From assembly GCA_021203465.1 (NCBI GenBank), contig JAJQBC010000078.1, positions 1 to 42,124 on the forward strand: a stretch of 42,124 bases of DNA, in the 5' to 3' direction. The notes under the pieces were generated by a model that was not told the DNA's origin, ran no database searches, and worked only from the letters and a program-made list of their open reading frames with translations. Below, one piece after another: positions 33,138 through 42,102 of the stretch. A program made the translations under genes and the position numbers. Positions within the stretch are counted from its first letter, which is position 1, and every line of letters begins with the position of its first letter. This DNA comes from Lachnospiraceae bacterium. GTDB lineage: Bacteria; Bacillota; Clostridia; Lachnospirales; Lachnospiraceae.

Positions 33138-34221
33138 CTGCCGGTACCTCCTGATATTTTCTAAGCACGAAATGCATCGTCGTCCCGATGCCTTCCTTGC
33201 TCGTAGCCCAAACCTGTCCTCCATGATCCTCCATAATTTTATGGACGATCGACAGCCCGATCCCGCTGCCTCCCTTGGAGGAATTGCGCGAGGTGTCGGT
33301 GCGGTAGAATCGATCAAAAATATATGGCAGATCTTTGGCCGCAATACCCTTGCCATTGTCCTCAATCTCTACCTGAATGAAATCGCCGACATCCTTTACG
33401 CGGATCGCAATAAATTTCTCCTCTTTATCCATGTATTTTACTGCATTTCCAACGATATTGTTAATGACGCGCTTGAGCTGCTCCGCATCCGCGATCACGA
33501 TCACGTCCTGCGCCACTTCGTTGTCATAGCTCAGGCCGATCTTCTGCTGTCCGAGCTCCAGCCCGACGTCCTCGAAGCAGTCGTCGAAATATTCCCGCAC
33601 ATTGATCTTGCTGAAAGCATAAGGAATGCGGTTCGTATCGATCTTCGAATAAAAAGTCAGCTCATTAATCAGCCGGTCCATGTCGTTCGCCTTATTGTAG
33701 ATCGTACGAAGATACTTCTGCTGCTTCTCCGGCGTATCGGCCACGCCGTCCAGCAGCCCCTCCACATAGCCCTTGATCGCGGTGATCGGCGTCTTCAGGT
33801 CATGGGAAATATTGCTGATCAGCTCCTTGTTCTGGCTGTCGAACGCGACCTTCTCCTCCGTGCTCTCCTTGAGCCGGACACGCATCTCCTCAAAATCCGC
33901 GCAGAGCTCACCGATCTCATCATTATCCTCGATCTCAACCTCGAAATCCAGATTACCGTCACGGATATTCCGCGTCGCGCGCTTCAATGTCTCCAACGGC
34001 GTCAGAAAGCTCCGATAGAGCCAGATCAGCAGAATCCCGCAGGTCATCGCCATGATCAACAGCATCGACAACAGCATCTCGATCAGAAACTCCTTCGTCT
34101 GCGGCGTCACAACGCCCGCCGGCTGCAGGCTCATGAAGCCCAGAAAGATCATCGAGACCAGAAGCAGCGGTGTCGCAATCACGATGCCAAATGTCACGAA
34201 CAGCCTCATCTTCAGATTCAA
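33130..34221 (-). CDS. Membrane sensor histidine kinase (HAMP-HisKA-HATPase)
   Basis: The ~363-residue sensor has two transmembrane helices (about residues 7-30 and 50-70), only a short outside loop, a HAMP domain, a HisKA box with the phosphorylated His in ISNISHDLKTPITAIKGY (near 140), and an ATPase domain with NIVGNAVKY, DNGKGI and GSGIGLSI. The tiny extracytoplasmic loop suggests sensing within the membrane or through a partner. An ATG at 34236 is available, but GGAGG is well spaced for a TTG at 34221, giving the common LNLKMRLF start. Confidence 0.9.
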   Translation of the reverse strand: MNLKMRLFVTFGIVIATPLLLVSMIFLGFMSLQPAGVVTPQTKEFLIEMLLSMLLIMAMTCGILLIWLYRSFLTPLETLKRATRNIRDGNLDFEVEIEDNDEIGELCADFEEMRVRLKESTEEKVAFDSQNKELISNISHDLKTPITAIKGYVEGLLDGVADTPEKQQKYLRTIYNKANDMDRLINELTFYSKIDTNRIPYAFSKINVREYFDDCFEDVGLELGQQKIGLSYDNEVAQDVIVIADAEQLKRVINNIVGNAVKYMDKEEKFIAIRVKDVGDFIQVEIEDNGKGIAAKDLPYIFDRFYRTDTSRNSSKGGSGIGLSIVHKIMEDHGGQVWATSKEGIGTTMHFVLRKYQEVPAGE

Positions 34222-34300
34222 AACACATTCCTCCATCTGTATAGCTAAAGGTATTGTAACATAAATAGAACAGCTGTTTTATAAACTTTTTCTAAAATGC

Positions 34301-34329
34301 TTGACTTTTCCATAAAGCCGGCGTATGGT
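34301..34329 (+). promoter_or_regulatory. Promoter of the metK leader
   Basis: TTGACT (34301-34306) and TATGGT (34324-34329) are 17 bases apart, about 30 bases before the riboswitch aptamer. Confidence 0.65.
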
Positions 34330-34358
34330 ATTCCACAGGAAAAGTCCATAGTGCAGTT

Positions 34359-34507
34359 TCTCTTATTCAGAGCGGTGGAGATACATAGGATCTGTGAAAC
34401 CCGGCAACCCCTGCATGCAGGAAGGTGCTAACCTGAGCGAGTAATCGAACAATAAGAGAACCTGAGACATGTTATCAGGTTCGCTTATCACGCGGACCTT
34501 TCTTTAT
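34359..34507 (+). promoter_or_regulatory. SAM-I riboswitch with terminator, upstream of metK
   Basis: The S-box aptamer is clear: P1 arms TTCTCTTATT/AATAAGAGAA (34359-34368, 34451-34460), the core AGAGCGGTGGAG, GAAACCCGGCAACC, and GGTGCTAACCTG. The expression platform holds a terminator stem GGTTCGC/GCGGACC (34478-34484, 34492-34498) with a T-rich tail, and a competing antiterminator GAACCTGA/TCAGGTTC (34458-34465, 34475-34482) that uses the end of P1. SAM binding should therefore stabilise P1, free the terminator and lower metK expression. Confidence 0.96.
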
Positions 34508-34538
34508 ATCATTTATTCACCGGAAGGAGTACAAAAGA

Positions 34539-35723
34539 ATGGAAAAAATTTTATTCACATCCGAGTCCGTGACAGAGGGACATCCGGATAAAATCTGCGA
34601 CCAGATCTCCGACGCGATTCTCGATGCCCTGATCGAGCAGGATCCAATGAGCCGTGTGGCCTGCGAGACGGCCACGACCACCGGCCTTGTGCTCGTCATG
34701 GGAGAGATCTCGACCAAGGCCTATGTCGATATCCAGAAAATCGTCCGCGACACGATCCGCGAAATCGGATACACACGCGGAAAGTATGGCTTCGACGCGG
34801 AGAACTGCGCCGTCATCACGGCCATCGACGAACAGTCCACCGACATCGCGATGGGTGTCGACCGCGCACTTGAGGCGAAGGAACACACGATGGACGAGAG
34901 CGAGATCGAAGCCATCGGAGCCGGCGACCAGGGCATGATGTTCGGCTACGCGACCAACGAGACGCCCGAACTGATGCCCTATCCGATCGCACTCGCCCAC
35001 AAGCTCGCCCTGCAGCTCACGAAAGTGCGTAAGGACGGCACGTTGCCCTACTTAAGGCCGGACGGCAAGACACAGGTGACCGTAGAATACAATGAGGCCG
35101 GAAAACCGGTGCGCCTGGATGCGGTCGTGCTCTCCACCCAGCACGGCGAGGAGGTCACACAGGAACAGATCCACGAGGATATCCGCAAATACGTGTTTGA
35201 TCCGATCCTTCCGCCCGACATGGTCGACGCGGACACGAAGTTCTTCATCAACCCGACCGGGCGCTTCGTCATCGGCGGCCCGCACGGCGACAGCGGCCTG
35301 ACCGGACGCAAGATCATCGTCGACACCTACGGCGGCTACGCGCGCCACGGCGGCGGCGCTTTCTCCGGAAAAGACTGCACGAAGGTCGACCGCTCTGCGG
35401 CTTACGCGGCGCGCTACGCGGCGAAGAATATCGTAGCGGCAGGACTTGCCGACAAGTGCGAGATCCAGCTCTCCTACGCGATCGGCGTCGCGAGGCCGAC
35501 CTCCATCATGGTGGATACTTTCGGCACCGGAAGGGTCTCCGACCAGAAGCTTGTGGATATCATCCGGGAGAATTTTGACCTGCGTCCTGCCGGCATCATC
35601 AAGATGCTCGACCTGCGCCGCCCGATTTACAAGCAGACCGCGGCCTACGGACATTTCGGGCGCACGGACCTCGATCTTCCGTGGGAGCGGACAGACAAAG
35701 TAGAACAATTGAGAAAATACTGA
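34539..35723 (+). CDS. metK: S-adenosylmethionine synthetase
   Basis: The 394-residue enzyme makes S-adenosylmethionine from methionine and ATP. Signature motifs are [14 protein letters not shown] near residue 8, [12 protein letters not shown] near 127 and the phosphate loop [16 protein letters not shown] near 270. Length is standard. The start ATG has a GGAAGGAG site. The feedback SAM-I riboswitch in its leader fits its product. Confidence 0.98.
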   Translation: MEKILFTSESVTEGHPDKICDQISDAILDALIEQDPMSRVACETATTTGLVLVMGEISTKAYVDIQKIVRDTIREIGYTRGKYGFDAENCAVITAIDEQSTDIAMGVDRALEAKEHTMDESEIEAIGAGDQGMMFGYATNETPELMPYPIALAHKLALQLTKVRKDGTLPYLRPDGKTQVTVEYNEAGKPVRLDAVVLSTQHGEEVTQEQIHEDIRKYVFDPILPPDMVDADTKFFINPTGRFVIGGPHGDSGLTGRKIIVDTYGGYARHGGGAFSGKDCTKVDRSAAYAARYAAKNIVAAGLADKCEIQLSYAIGVARPTSIMVDTFGTGRVSDQKLVDIIRENFDLRPAGIIKMLDLRRPIYKQTAAYGHFGRTDLDLPWERTDKVEQLRKY

Positions 35724-35747
35724 TTACAGTCTCTTCTTATCTTCTGC

Positions 35748-35776
35748 TTGATTTCCTTTGGCTGTCTGATTATACT
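35748..35776 (+). promoter_or_regulatory. Promoter of the Shango-like operon
   Basis: TTGATT (35748-35753) and TATACT (35771-35776) are 17 bases apart in the 97-base gap after metK, about 45 bases before the first defence gene. I see no terminator after metK, so some read-through is possible. Confidence 0.65.
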
Positions 35777-35820
35777 TGATTTTGAGAGGATTTACAGAAC
35801 CGCCAATTGGAGTCTCTAGC

Positions 35821-37323
35821 ATGAAATGGGTAGAAAATCAGGAATATTATTATGAGGATGAGCCCATTCGCCTCACAGCGGAGCGAGCCGGAAGCCTCCC
35901 GCCAAAGGAATACCGGAAAATGTGGGAGCTGGCTTTTGGCTCGCCATTTTCCCGCAACAACGACGCCAAAATATTCTATCTGCAGGCCCGCTATATGGAG
36001 CATTTTGAGGACGACTGTCCCTATGAGCGGGAAGTGCTGCACTATTTCCCCACCTACCAGAGCCTTTCCATGGCGGAGCTCCGCGGGTATTTTACCTGGC
36101 GGACCAGGCTGCGCCATGGGAAGCTGGAAAAAACATCACTGTCCTATGCCTACCTCTACATTTACGAGCTCCTGCATCAGATCGGATCGGAGACGAAGGA
36201 AGAGGGACTGGAAGCACTGCTGTGGTTTTATGAGCAGTACGGCGAGCTCGATCCGGGCATCCGGCACTATACCGAACGATGGATTGCGGATTATGCCATT
36301 TACTATGATCTGCCGGCAGAGCTGGTCAAGGACTATGTAAACGCGGACTTCGACGCGGCGCTGGTCGCCCTCCGCGACTGTGATACGGTCGACGATGAAA
36401 CGCTGTTTCCAGCTATCATGCGGCTTTCTTCCTATCATCTGGAGAGGTCAAAAGCCTTTAAGAAATATCCGGAAGAGCTTTCGCAAGTGCTCTGCGGGGC
36501 ATACCGCAGGCTGAACGCCCGCTATGCCGGACGCTATGGACGCCCCTATTCACAGAAACTTTTCGGAAATCCGGCGAGAGTGCCCTATACTCCCTTTCGC
36601 TCAGCGGTATTCTTTGGACACGAGCGGCATGCGCATTATGAGTACCGCGTCAGCCCCGTGCAGTGCTACCTCTGCGAGCGAAATCGCTGGAGCCTGGAAC
36701 GGGGCTATTTCTCCTCGCAGCGCGACCGGACGCTGGGCGTCTTCGTTCGGGCTGCCGACCGCCTCGTGCGGGAAGCATACGGTGTGAAGCCGCCCCTGAA
36801 GGTCGGCACGGAAACCAAAACCATGATACGGTTTATTTCCGAGGCCATTGAGGAGCAGAAAAAAAACGCTGCGCCTAAGGTAGAATTTGATCTCAGCAAG
36901 CTGTCGGGCATCCGCAGAAGCTCGGACGCTGTCGGACAGAGGCTTATGACAGAAGAGGAACGCTATGTGGAGGCGGAGCCGCCCACGCTACAAGCCCAGA
37001 ATGATGCTGCATCCAGCTCGTCAAAAGCACAGGTTCAAGCAGAACCCGCATCCGGCCAGCCCGGTATGCAAGCGCAGGAAGGCTCAGCATCTCTCACCTG
37101 CATCCTCTCAGGAAACGAGCTGCGCTTTGCCCAAATTCTCCTGTATGGCGGAGACCTGCAAGAATTTCTGCTCGAAAACCACCTGATGGCTTCCGTTCTG
37201 GCGGAGGCGGTCAATGAGCAGCTGTACGATGAATTTGCCGATACCGTGATCGAATTCGACGGCAATACTCCCGTTCTCGTGGAAGATTACCGGGACGATC
37301 TGAAAGGAATGATACCAAGTTGA
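35821..37323 (+). CDS. sngA: TerB-domain protein, Shango SngA-like
   Basis: The 500-residue protein has a TerB N-terminal domain (about residues 35-230; MWELAFGSPFSRNNDAKIFYLQARYMEHFEDD), a middle part with a CYLCERNRW pair, a low-complexity Gln/Ala/Ser linker (about 390-420) and a TerB C-terminal domain (LLENHLMASVLAEAVNEQLYDEFADTVIEFDG). TerB-family domains take part in stress and phage-defence systems. The ATG at 35821 has GGAG upstream; an earlier in-frame TTG (35776) overlaps the promoter. The stop overlaps the next gene's TTG start. With the ATPase and helicase that follow, this matches the known Shango anti-phage system. Confidence 0.85.
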   Translation: MKWVENQEYYYEDEPIRLTAERAGSLPPKEYRKMWELAFGSPFSRNNDAKIFYLQARYMEHFEDDCPYEREVLHYFPTYQSLSMAELRGYFTWRTRLRHGKLEKTSLSYAYLYIYELLHQIGSETKEEGLEALLWFYEQYGELDPGIRHYTERWIADYAIYYDLPAELVKDYVNADFDAALVALRDCDTVDDETLFPAIMRLSSYHLERSKAFKKYPEELSQVLCGAYRRLNARYAGRYGRPYSQKLFGNPARVPYTPFRSAVFFGHERHAHYEYRVSPVQCYLCERNRWSLERGYFSSQRDRTLGVFVRAADRLVREAYGVKPPLKVGTETKTMIRFISEAIEEQKKNAAPKVEFDLSKLSGIRRSSDAVGQRLMTEEERYVEAEPPTLQAQNDAASSSSKAQVQAEPASGQPGMQAQEGSASLTCILSGNELRFAQILLYGGDLQEFLLENHLMASVLAEAVNEQLYDEFADTVIEFDGNTPVLVEDYRDDLKGMIPS

Positions 37324-38642
37324 AGATCCCTAAGAGAATTGCGAATACCCTGATCAACGCCCTGAAGGGCGGCGTCGTGCCGCGCATCGGCCTGCCCTAC
37401 ATTACAGTCGGGCGCGAGCAGGAGATCAATGCGCTGCTGCGCGATGTAGAGATCATCGCCGACGGCGGAGCCTCTTTCCGCTTCATTTCCGGAAAATACG
37501 GCAGCGGCAAGAGTTTTCTGCTGCAGACGATCCGAAATTATGTGATGGACAAAAATTTCGTAGTGGTGGACGCCGATCTCTCCCCGGAACGCCGCCTGCA
37601 GGGAACGAAAGGGCAGGGGCTTGCCACCTACCGCGAGCTGATCCAGAATATGTCCACGAAGACCCGGCCGGAAGGCGGTGCGCTGCCGCTGGTGCTGGAT
37701 AAGTGGATCAGCGGCGTGCAGAGTTCAGTGGCGATGGAGACCGGACTGGATTTCTCATCGGAAGAATTTACCCGGCTGGTGCAGCAGAAGATTTTCGCGG
37801 TCATTAACGATCTGAACGGCCTCGTACACGGCTTCGACTTCGCGCGGCTCCTGACGCTCTATTATCAGGCCTTTCTGGACGGCGACGAAGAAACGAAGGC
37901 CAAGGTCGTCCGCTGGTTCCGCGGCGAGTACGCGACGAAGACCGAGGCGAAGCAGGAGCTGGGCGTGAATGTGATCATCACCGACGACGACTGGTATGAG
38001 TATATTAAAATTTTTGCCGCCTTCCTGAAAAACGCGGGCTATGCCGGGATGCTGGTGCTGATCGACGAGCTGGTGAATATCTACAAGATCCCCAACTCCA
38101 TCACCCGGCAATACAACTATGAGAAAATTCTGACGATGTACAACGATACCCTACAGGGTAAGGCGAAATACTTCGGCATCATCATGTGCGGCACGCCGCA
38201 GTGCATCGAGGACACCCGCAGAGGCATCTACAGCTACGAAGCCCTGCGCTCCCGGCTGACCGAGGGGCGTTTTTCCAGCGGGAATACCCGCGATATGCTG
38301 GCGCCAATCATCAAGCTCTCCCCGCTGACCAATGAGGAAATGCTGATCCTTGTGGAAAAGCTGGCGGATATTCACGCGCAGCTCTTCGGCTATGAGCAGC
38401 GCCTCACGCAGGACGATCTCATATGCTTTATCCAGATCGAGTACAGCCGCGTGGGGACAAACTCCCACATCACGCCGCGGGAGATTATCCGGGATTTCAT
38501 TGAGCTGCTGGACATTCTGTATCAGAATCCAAAACTGAAGGTAGCGGAGCTCATGAATTCCGAAAGCTTCTCCTATGCGAAAACGCCGCTGGAAGAGCAG
38601 GCGGCGGACGCGCTCGGAGAGTACGCGGAGTTTACATTGTAA
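37320..38642 (+). CDS. sngB: BrxD-like P-loop ATPase, Shango SngB-like
   Basis: The 440-residue ATPase is of the BREX BrxD/DUF2791 type. GGVVPRIGLPYITVGREQEI near residue 17 and ADLSPERRLQGTKGQGLATY near 85 are hallmark segments. Walker A is GKYGSGKS (58-65), Walker B MLVLIDELVNI near 245, and an Arg-rich sensor region CGTPQCIEDTRRG follows. It starts with TTG in a TTGA overlap with the TerB gene, so translation is coupled. BrxD proteins also occur in type 2 BREX, but no pglX, pglZ or brxC is here. Its likely role is to sense or load onto DNA together with the helicase. Confidence 0.87.
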   Translation: MKIPKRIANTLINALKGGVVPRIGLPYITVGREQEINALLRDVEIIADGGASFRFISGKYGSGKSFLLQTIRNYVMDKNFVVVDADLSPERRLQGTKGQGLATYRELIQNMSTKTRPEGGALPLVLDKWISGVQSSVAMETGLDFSSEEFTRLVQQKIFAVINDLNGLVHGFDFARLLTLYYQAFLDGDEETKAKVVRWFRGEYATKTEAKQELGVNVIITDDDWYEYIKIFAAFLKNAGYAGMLVLIDELVNIYKIPNSITRQYNYEKILTMYNDTLQGKAKYFGIIMCGTPQCIEDTRRGIYSYEALRSRLTEGRFSSGNTRDMLAPIIKLSPLTNEEMLILVEKLADIHAQLFGYEQRLTQDDLICFIQIEYSRVGTNSHITPREIIRDFIELLDILYQNPKLKVAELMNSESFSYAKTPLEEQAADALGEYAEFTL

Positions 38643-38657
38643 GGAGGCTATACGCGC

Positions 38658-40931
38658 ATGAATACCTTTGACCGCTATGCGCCCTTCATACAGGATTATA
38701 TTTACCAGAACGGCTGGGAAAATCTGCGGGCGGTGCAGGCCGCCGCGGCGGATGTCATTTTCAATACCGATGAAAATCTGTTGTTGACGGCCTCCACCGC
38801 ATCAGGAAAGACGGAGGCAGCCTTTTTCCCCATCCTTACTTTATTTACAGAGGAGATGCCCTCCTCCGTGGGCGCGATCTACATCGGGCCGCTGAAAGCC
38901 CTGATCAACGACCAGTTTGGACGGCTGAACGATCTCTGTCAGGAGGCGCATATTCCGGTGTGGCACTGGCACGGAGATGTGTCGGCGTCCCACAAAAATA
39001 AGATGATGAAGCATCCCTCCGGCATCCTGCAGATCACGCCGGAGAGTCTGGAGGCCATGCTGCTGCGCAGGCATTCCGCCATCGGGAAGCTCTTCGGCGA
39101 CCTGCGCTTTATCGTGATCGATGAACTGCACTCTCTCATGCGCGGCGACCGCGGCGGCCAGACGCTGTGCCTGATCGAGCGGCTCTGCCGCCTGGCGGAT
39201 GTGAACCCCCGGCGCATCGGTCTCTCGGCAACCATTGGCGACCCGGAAGACGCCTGTGAATTTCTCTCTGCCGGGACGGGACGCCGAACCATCGTCCCGA
39301 AACTGCCGCAGGGCAGCGTCAGGTGGCGGCTCTCCATGGAGCATTTCTATACTTTTCCTCCGACGAACCCCGGAGCCCCGACGAAAATCCACAATCAACC
39401 GGCGGAGGCAATGCTGCCGATAGACGATGCGCTCGCGCCAAAGACGGACACCGCCCCGAAAGAGGCGGACCCCGGCATCGGCTATATCTTTGAACACACC
39501 AGAGGCAAGAAATGTCTGGTCTTCGTCAACTCCAGAGAGGAATGCGAGGCGGTCACGACAACGCTGCGGCAGTACTGCGAGGCAAAACATGAACCGGACC
39601 GCTTCCTGATTCATCACGGAAATCTGTCGGAATCCTACCGCAAGACAGCGGAGACGGTGATGAAGGACGAAGAACAGTTTCAGACAACGGTAACAACCGC
39701 CACGCTCGAGCTTGGCATCGACATCGGCAGGCTGGAACGGGCTTTCCAGATCGACGCGCCCTTCACCGTCTCGGCTTTCCTGCAGCGTCTGGGACGCACC
39801 GGACGGCGCGAACTGCCTCCGGAGATGTGGTTCGTCATGCAGGAAGAACCGCCGGAGGCGCGGTCTCTATTGCCTGTCACGATCCCGTGGAAGCTCATTC
39901 AGGGCATCGCGCTGGTACAGCTCTATCTCGAGGAACGCTGGGTAGAACCGCCGAGGCTGGACGCCTTGCCCTACAGCCTTCTGTACCACCAGACTATGAG
40001 CACGCTGGCCTCCTGCGGAGAGATGACTCCGGCCCAGCTCGCCGCCCGCGTCCTGTCGCTTCGCTATTTTCAGCGCGTATCGCAGGAGGATTTCCGGATA
40101 CTGCTGCGCCATCTGCTGGAGACGGATCATATCCAGCAGACGGAGGGCGGCGGCCTGATCGTGGGCCTGGCCGGGGAGCGCGTGATTAACAATTACAAAT
40201 TCTACGCGGTATTTCAGGAGAATGAAGAATACACAGTCCGCGCCGGTTCCGAGGAACTGGGCACTGTGGTGAAGCCGCCGCCCGCCGGGGAGAAGCTCGC
40301 CATCGCCGGTCATGTCTGGCTCGTGGACGAGGTCGATCACAAGCGGCATATGGTCTACTGTGAGATAATCAAGGGGAAAGTTCCCGCCTACTTCGGAGAG
40401 GTCGCAGGCGACATTCACACCCACATTCTGGAGCGAATGCTGGGCGTGCTCTGCGAGGAGAAATCCTATCCGTACCTGATGAAAAACGCTGTGGTGAGGC
40501 TGAAGACCGCCCGCACTTCCGCGGAAAATGCAGGCCTGAAGGACAAAAACCTGATCTGCCTCGGCGGAAATATGTACTGCCTCTTCCCCTGGCTGGGGAC
40601 CTACGCTTTCCTTGCTCTGGAACGTTTTCTGAAAATCAAGTGCGGCAAACGTCTGGGCATCAAGGGACTGGATTCCTCAAGACCTTACTTTATGCAGTTC
40701 GTCATGTCTGTTTCCGAGCGGGAATTCTGGGAAATTCTGACGGAAGAACTGAAAAAGCCCATCGAGCCGATGAGCCTTGTCTATCCCCGCGAGGTGCCGA
40801 TCTTCGATAAATACGACGAATACCTGCCGGAATCTCTGGTGAAAAAAGGATTCGCCTGTGGAGTGCTGGATATTGAGGGAATGAAAGAAAAGATGCTGCA
40901 ATTGTGTGAAAGGGCGCTTGCAGGTACATAA
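38658..40931 (+). CDS. sngC: Lhr-like DEAD/DEAH helicase, Shango SngC-like
   Basis: The 757-residue superfamily 2 helicase resembles Lhr and BrxHI. Motif I is TASTASGKTEAA (Lys51), motif II DELH near 157, motif III LSATIGDPE near 195, motif V TATLELGIDIGR near 350 and motif VI QRLGRTGRR near 377. An Lhr-type C-terminal region follows. The gene starts 15 bases after the ATPase gene with a GTAAGGAGG site. All helicase motifs look intact, so the operon is probably functional. It is followed by a hairpin and then by proB in the opposite direction. Confidence 0.88.
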   Translation: MNTFDRYAPFIQDYIYQNGWENLRAVQAAAADVIFNTDENLLLTASTASGKTEAAFFPILTLFTEEMPSSVGAIYIGPLKALINDQFGRLNDLCQEAHIPVWHWHGDVSASHKNKMMKHPSGILQITPESLEAMLLRRHSAIGKLFGDLRFIVIDELHSLMRGDRGGQTLCLIERLCRLADVNPRRIGLSATIGDPEDACEFLSAGTGRRTIVPKLPQGSVRWRLSMEHFYTFPPTNPGAPTKIHNQPAEAMLPIDDALAPKTDTAPKEADPGIGYIFEHTRGKKCLVFVNSREECEAVTTTLRQYCEAKHEPDRFLIHHGNLSESYRKTAETVMKDEEQFQTTVTTATLELGIDIGRLERAFQIDAPFTVSAFLQRLGRTGRRELPPEMWFVMQEEPPEARSLLPVTIPWKLIQGIALVQLYLEERWVEPPRLDALPYSLLYHQTMSTLASCGEMTPAQLAARVLSLRYFQRVSQEDFRILLRHLLETDHIQQTEGGGLIVGLAGERVINNYKFYAVFQENEEYTVRAGSEELGTVVKPPPAGEKLAIAGHVWLVDEVDHKRHMVYCEIIKGKVPAYFGEVAGDIHTHILERMLGVLCEEKSYPYLMKNAVVRLKTARTSAENAGLKDKNLICLGGNMYCLFPWLGTYAFLALERFLKIKCGKRLGIKGLDSSRPYFMQFVMSVSEREFWEILTEELKKPIEPMSLVYPREVPIFDKYDEYLPESLVKKGFACGVLDIEGMKEKMLQLCERALAGT

Positions 40932-40938
40932 AATATCA

Positions 40939-40973
40939 GGCCAGAAATCCGACTATACGAGGAATTTCTGGCC
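40939..40973. terminator. Hairpin between sngC and proB (convergent ends)
   Basis: The perfect ten-base stem GGCCAGAAAT/ATTTCTGGCC (40939-40948, 40964-40973) lies in the 64-base convergent gap. It lacks a strong T-run on the plus strand; on the minus strand TGATATTTTA follows. It probably terminates both transcripts, weakly. Confidence 0.6.
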
Positions 40974-40995
40974 ATGCTGTCAAAAATGTGAAAAC

Positions 40996-41793
40996 TCACC
41001 TCTGTGCGACGAACAAGGTGCCAACTTTCTTTCCTTCAATGATATCATATAATACTCTGGGCGTCTTGCCATTGGTGACAATCACGTCGATTCCCTGCGA
41101 GGTCGCGATGTCGGCTGCCTGCAGCTTCGTGCGCATGCCACCGGTTCCCCTTCGCGAGCCGGCGCCGCCCGCCAGCGCATAGGTGGATTCATTGATCTTT
41201 TCCACACGGCTGATCAGCTCTGCGTTTTTGTATAATCTGGGATCTTTGTCAAAGAATCCGTCTATGTCGGACAGGATAACGAGCTTGTCCGCATTGCACA
41301 GTACGGCGACCACCGCGGAAAGCATATCATTATCGCCAAAAAGCTTGTCATCGGATTCGATCTCCCGATAGCTGACAGAGTCATTTTCATTGACAATCGG
41401 AATAATTCCCTGCTCGAGCAGCGCCTCAAAGGTATTGGCAAGATTCTCCTTCTTCTCCTCATCCCGGATGTCGTCGGCGTTCAGCAAAATCTGCGCCACG
41501 GTCTTATTGTAATACCCGAAGAATTTGTCGTACAGGAACATATTCTCGCACTGGCTGACGGCGGCTGCGGCCTGCTTCATCCGCATCTCCGTGGGCTTCT
41601 GCGGGAGGTTCATCTTCTGCGCCCCCACAGCAATCGCGCCGGACGAGACGAGCACGATCTCATTTCCCATATTCTGTATATCCGCCAGAATCAGCGCCAG
41701 ATCCTCAAATTTTCTCAGATTACTCTTTCCCAACTCGTTCGTAAGTGTCGATGTCCCCACCTTGACGACTATACGATTTCTCTTGATACCCAT
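40996..41793 (-). CDS. proB: Glutamate 5-kinase, short form
   Basis: The 265-residue ProB phosphorylates glutamate in the first step of proline synthesis. Motifs are VVKVGTSTLT near residue 8, VSSGAIAVGAQKM near 50, NENDSVS near 136, LFGDNDMLSA near 152, and GTGGMRTKLQAA near 220. It lacks the C-terminal PUA domain of the E. coli enzyme, as in many bacteria. The ATG at 41793 has GAGGAG upstream; an upstream in-frame ATG (41820) would add nine residues. The usual partner proA is not downstream, where the defence operon ends instead. Confidence 0.95.
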   Translation of the reverse strand: MGIKRNRIVVKVGTSTLTNELGKSNLRKFEDLALILADIQNMGNEIVLVSSGAIAVGAQKMNLPQKPTEMRMKQAAAAVSQCENMFLYDKFFGYYNKTVAQILLNADDIRDEEKKENLANTFEALLEQGIIPIVNENDSVSYREIESDDKLFGDNDMLSAVVAVLCNADKLVILSDIDGFFDKDPRLYKNAELISRVEKINESTYALAGGAGSRRGTGGMRTKLQAADIATSQGIDVIVTNGKTPRVLYDIIEGKKVGTLFVAQR

Positions 41794-41847
41794 CAGGGCT
41801 CTCCTCAGTCTGTAAATCATTATTTATATCGGCGTTTTGCCGACAGT

Positions 41848-41879
41848 TGCATTATAATGCAGCGGGTGGGAGTTGTAAA
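41848..41879 (-). promoter_or_regulatory. proB promoter with palindromic -10
   Basis: Minus-strand TTTACA (41874-41879) and TATAAT (41851-41856) are 17 bases apart. The perfect 14-base palindrome TGCATTATAATGCA (41848-41861) covers the -10, and a small hairpin TCGGC/GCCGA (41829-41843) lies in the leader. Either could be regulatory. Confidence 0.7.
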
Positions 41880-41922
41880 GAATTTTACGCCTTCATTATG
41901 ATTTCCGCAGCACTGATTATTT

Positions 41923-42102
41923 TTACTCTTCTGAAAAATAATCAGAATCTAATTTCTTAACCTTATAAACATATTCAGCTGAAACGCCCAATTCATACTC
42001 AATCATCAATTCCGAAAGTCTTTTACCATCGATCAGAACAATCTTATAATTCAAATTTTTATTAACGAATTCTTCGGTCGATTGTAAAATGAAGTTGAAC
42101 AC
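41923..42102 (-). pseudogene. C-terminal remnant of an Mrr-type restriction endonuclease
   Basis: Read on the minus strand, 59 codons encode YKIVLIDGKRLSELMIEYEL followed by GVSAEYVYKVKKLDSDYF and a stop. This matches the C-terminal end of Mrr-family restriction proteins, which cut modified foreign DNA. Just upstream (42103-42105) is an in-frame TAG, and the residues before YKIVLIDG look scrambled compared with the family, so the gene seems disrupted here; its catalytic domain would lie beyond the window. The stretch is much more AT-rich than its neighbours. The 41880-42124 part holds nothing else that I can recognise. Confidence 0.7.

Noticed and set aside
35821-40931. BREX type 2 locus, suggested by BrxD-like and BrxHI-like genes
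   Set aside because: No brxA, brxB, brxC, pglX or pglZ is present, and the first gene is a TerB-domain protein; the three-gene set fits Shango better.
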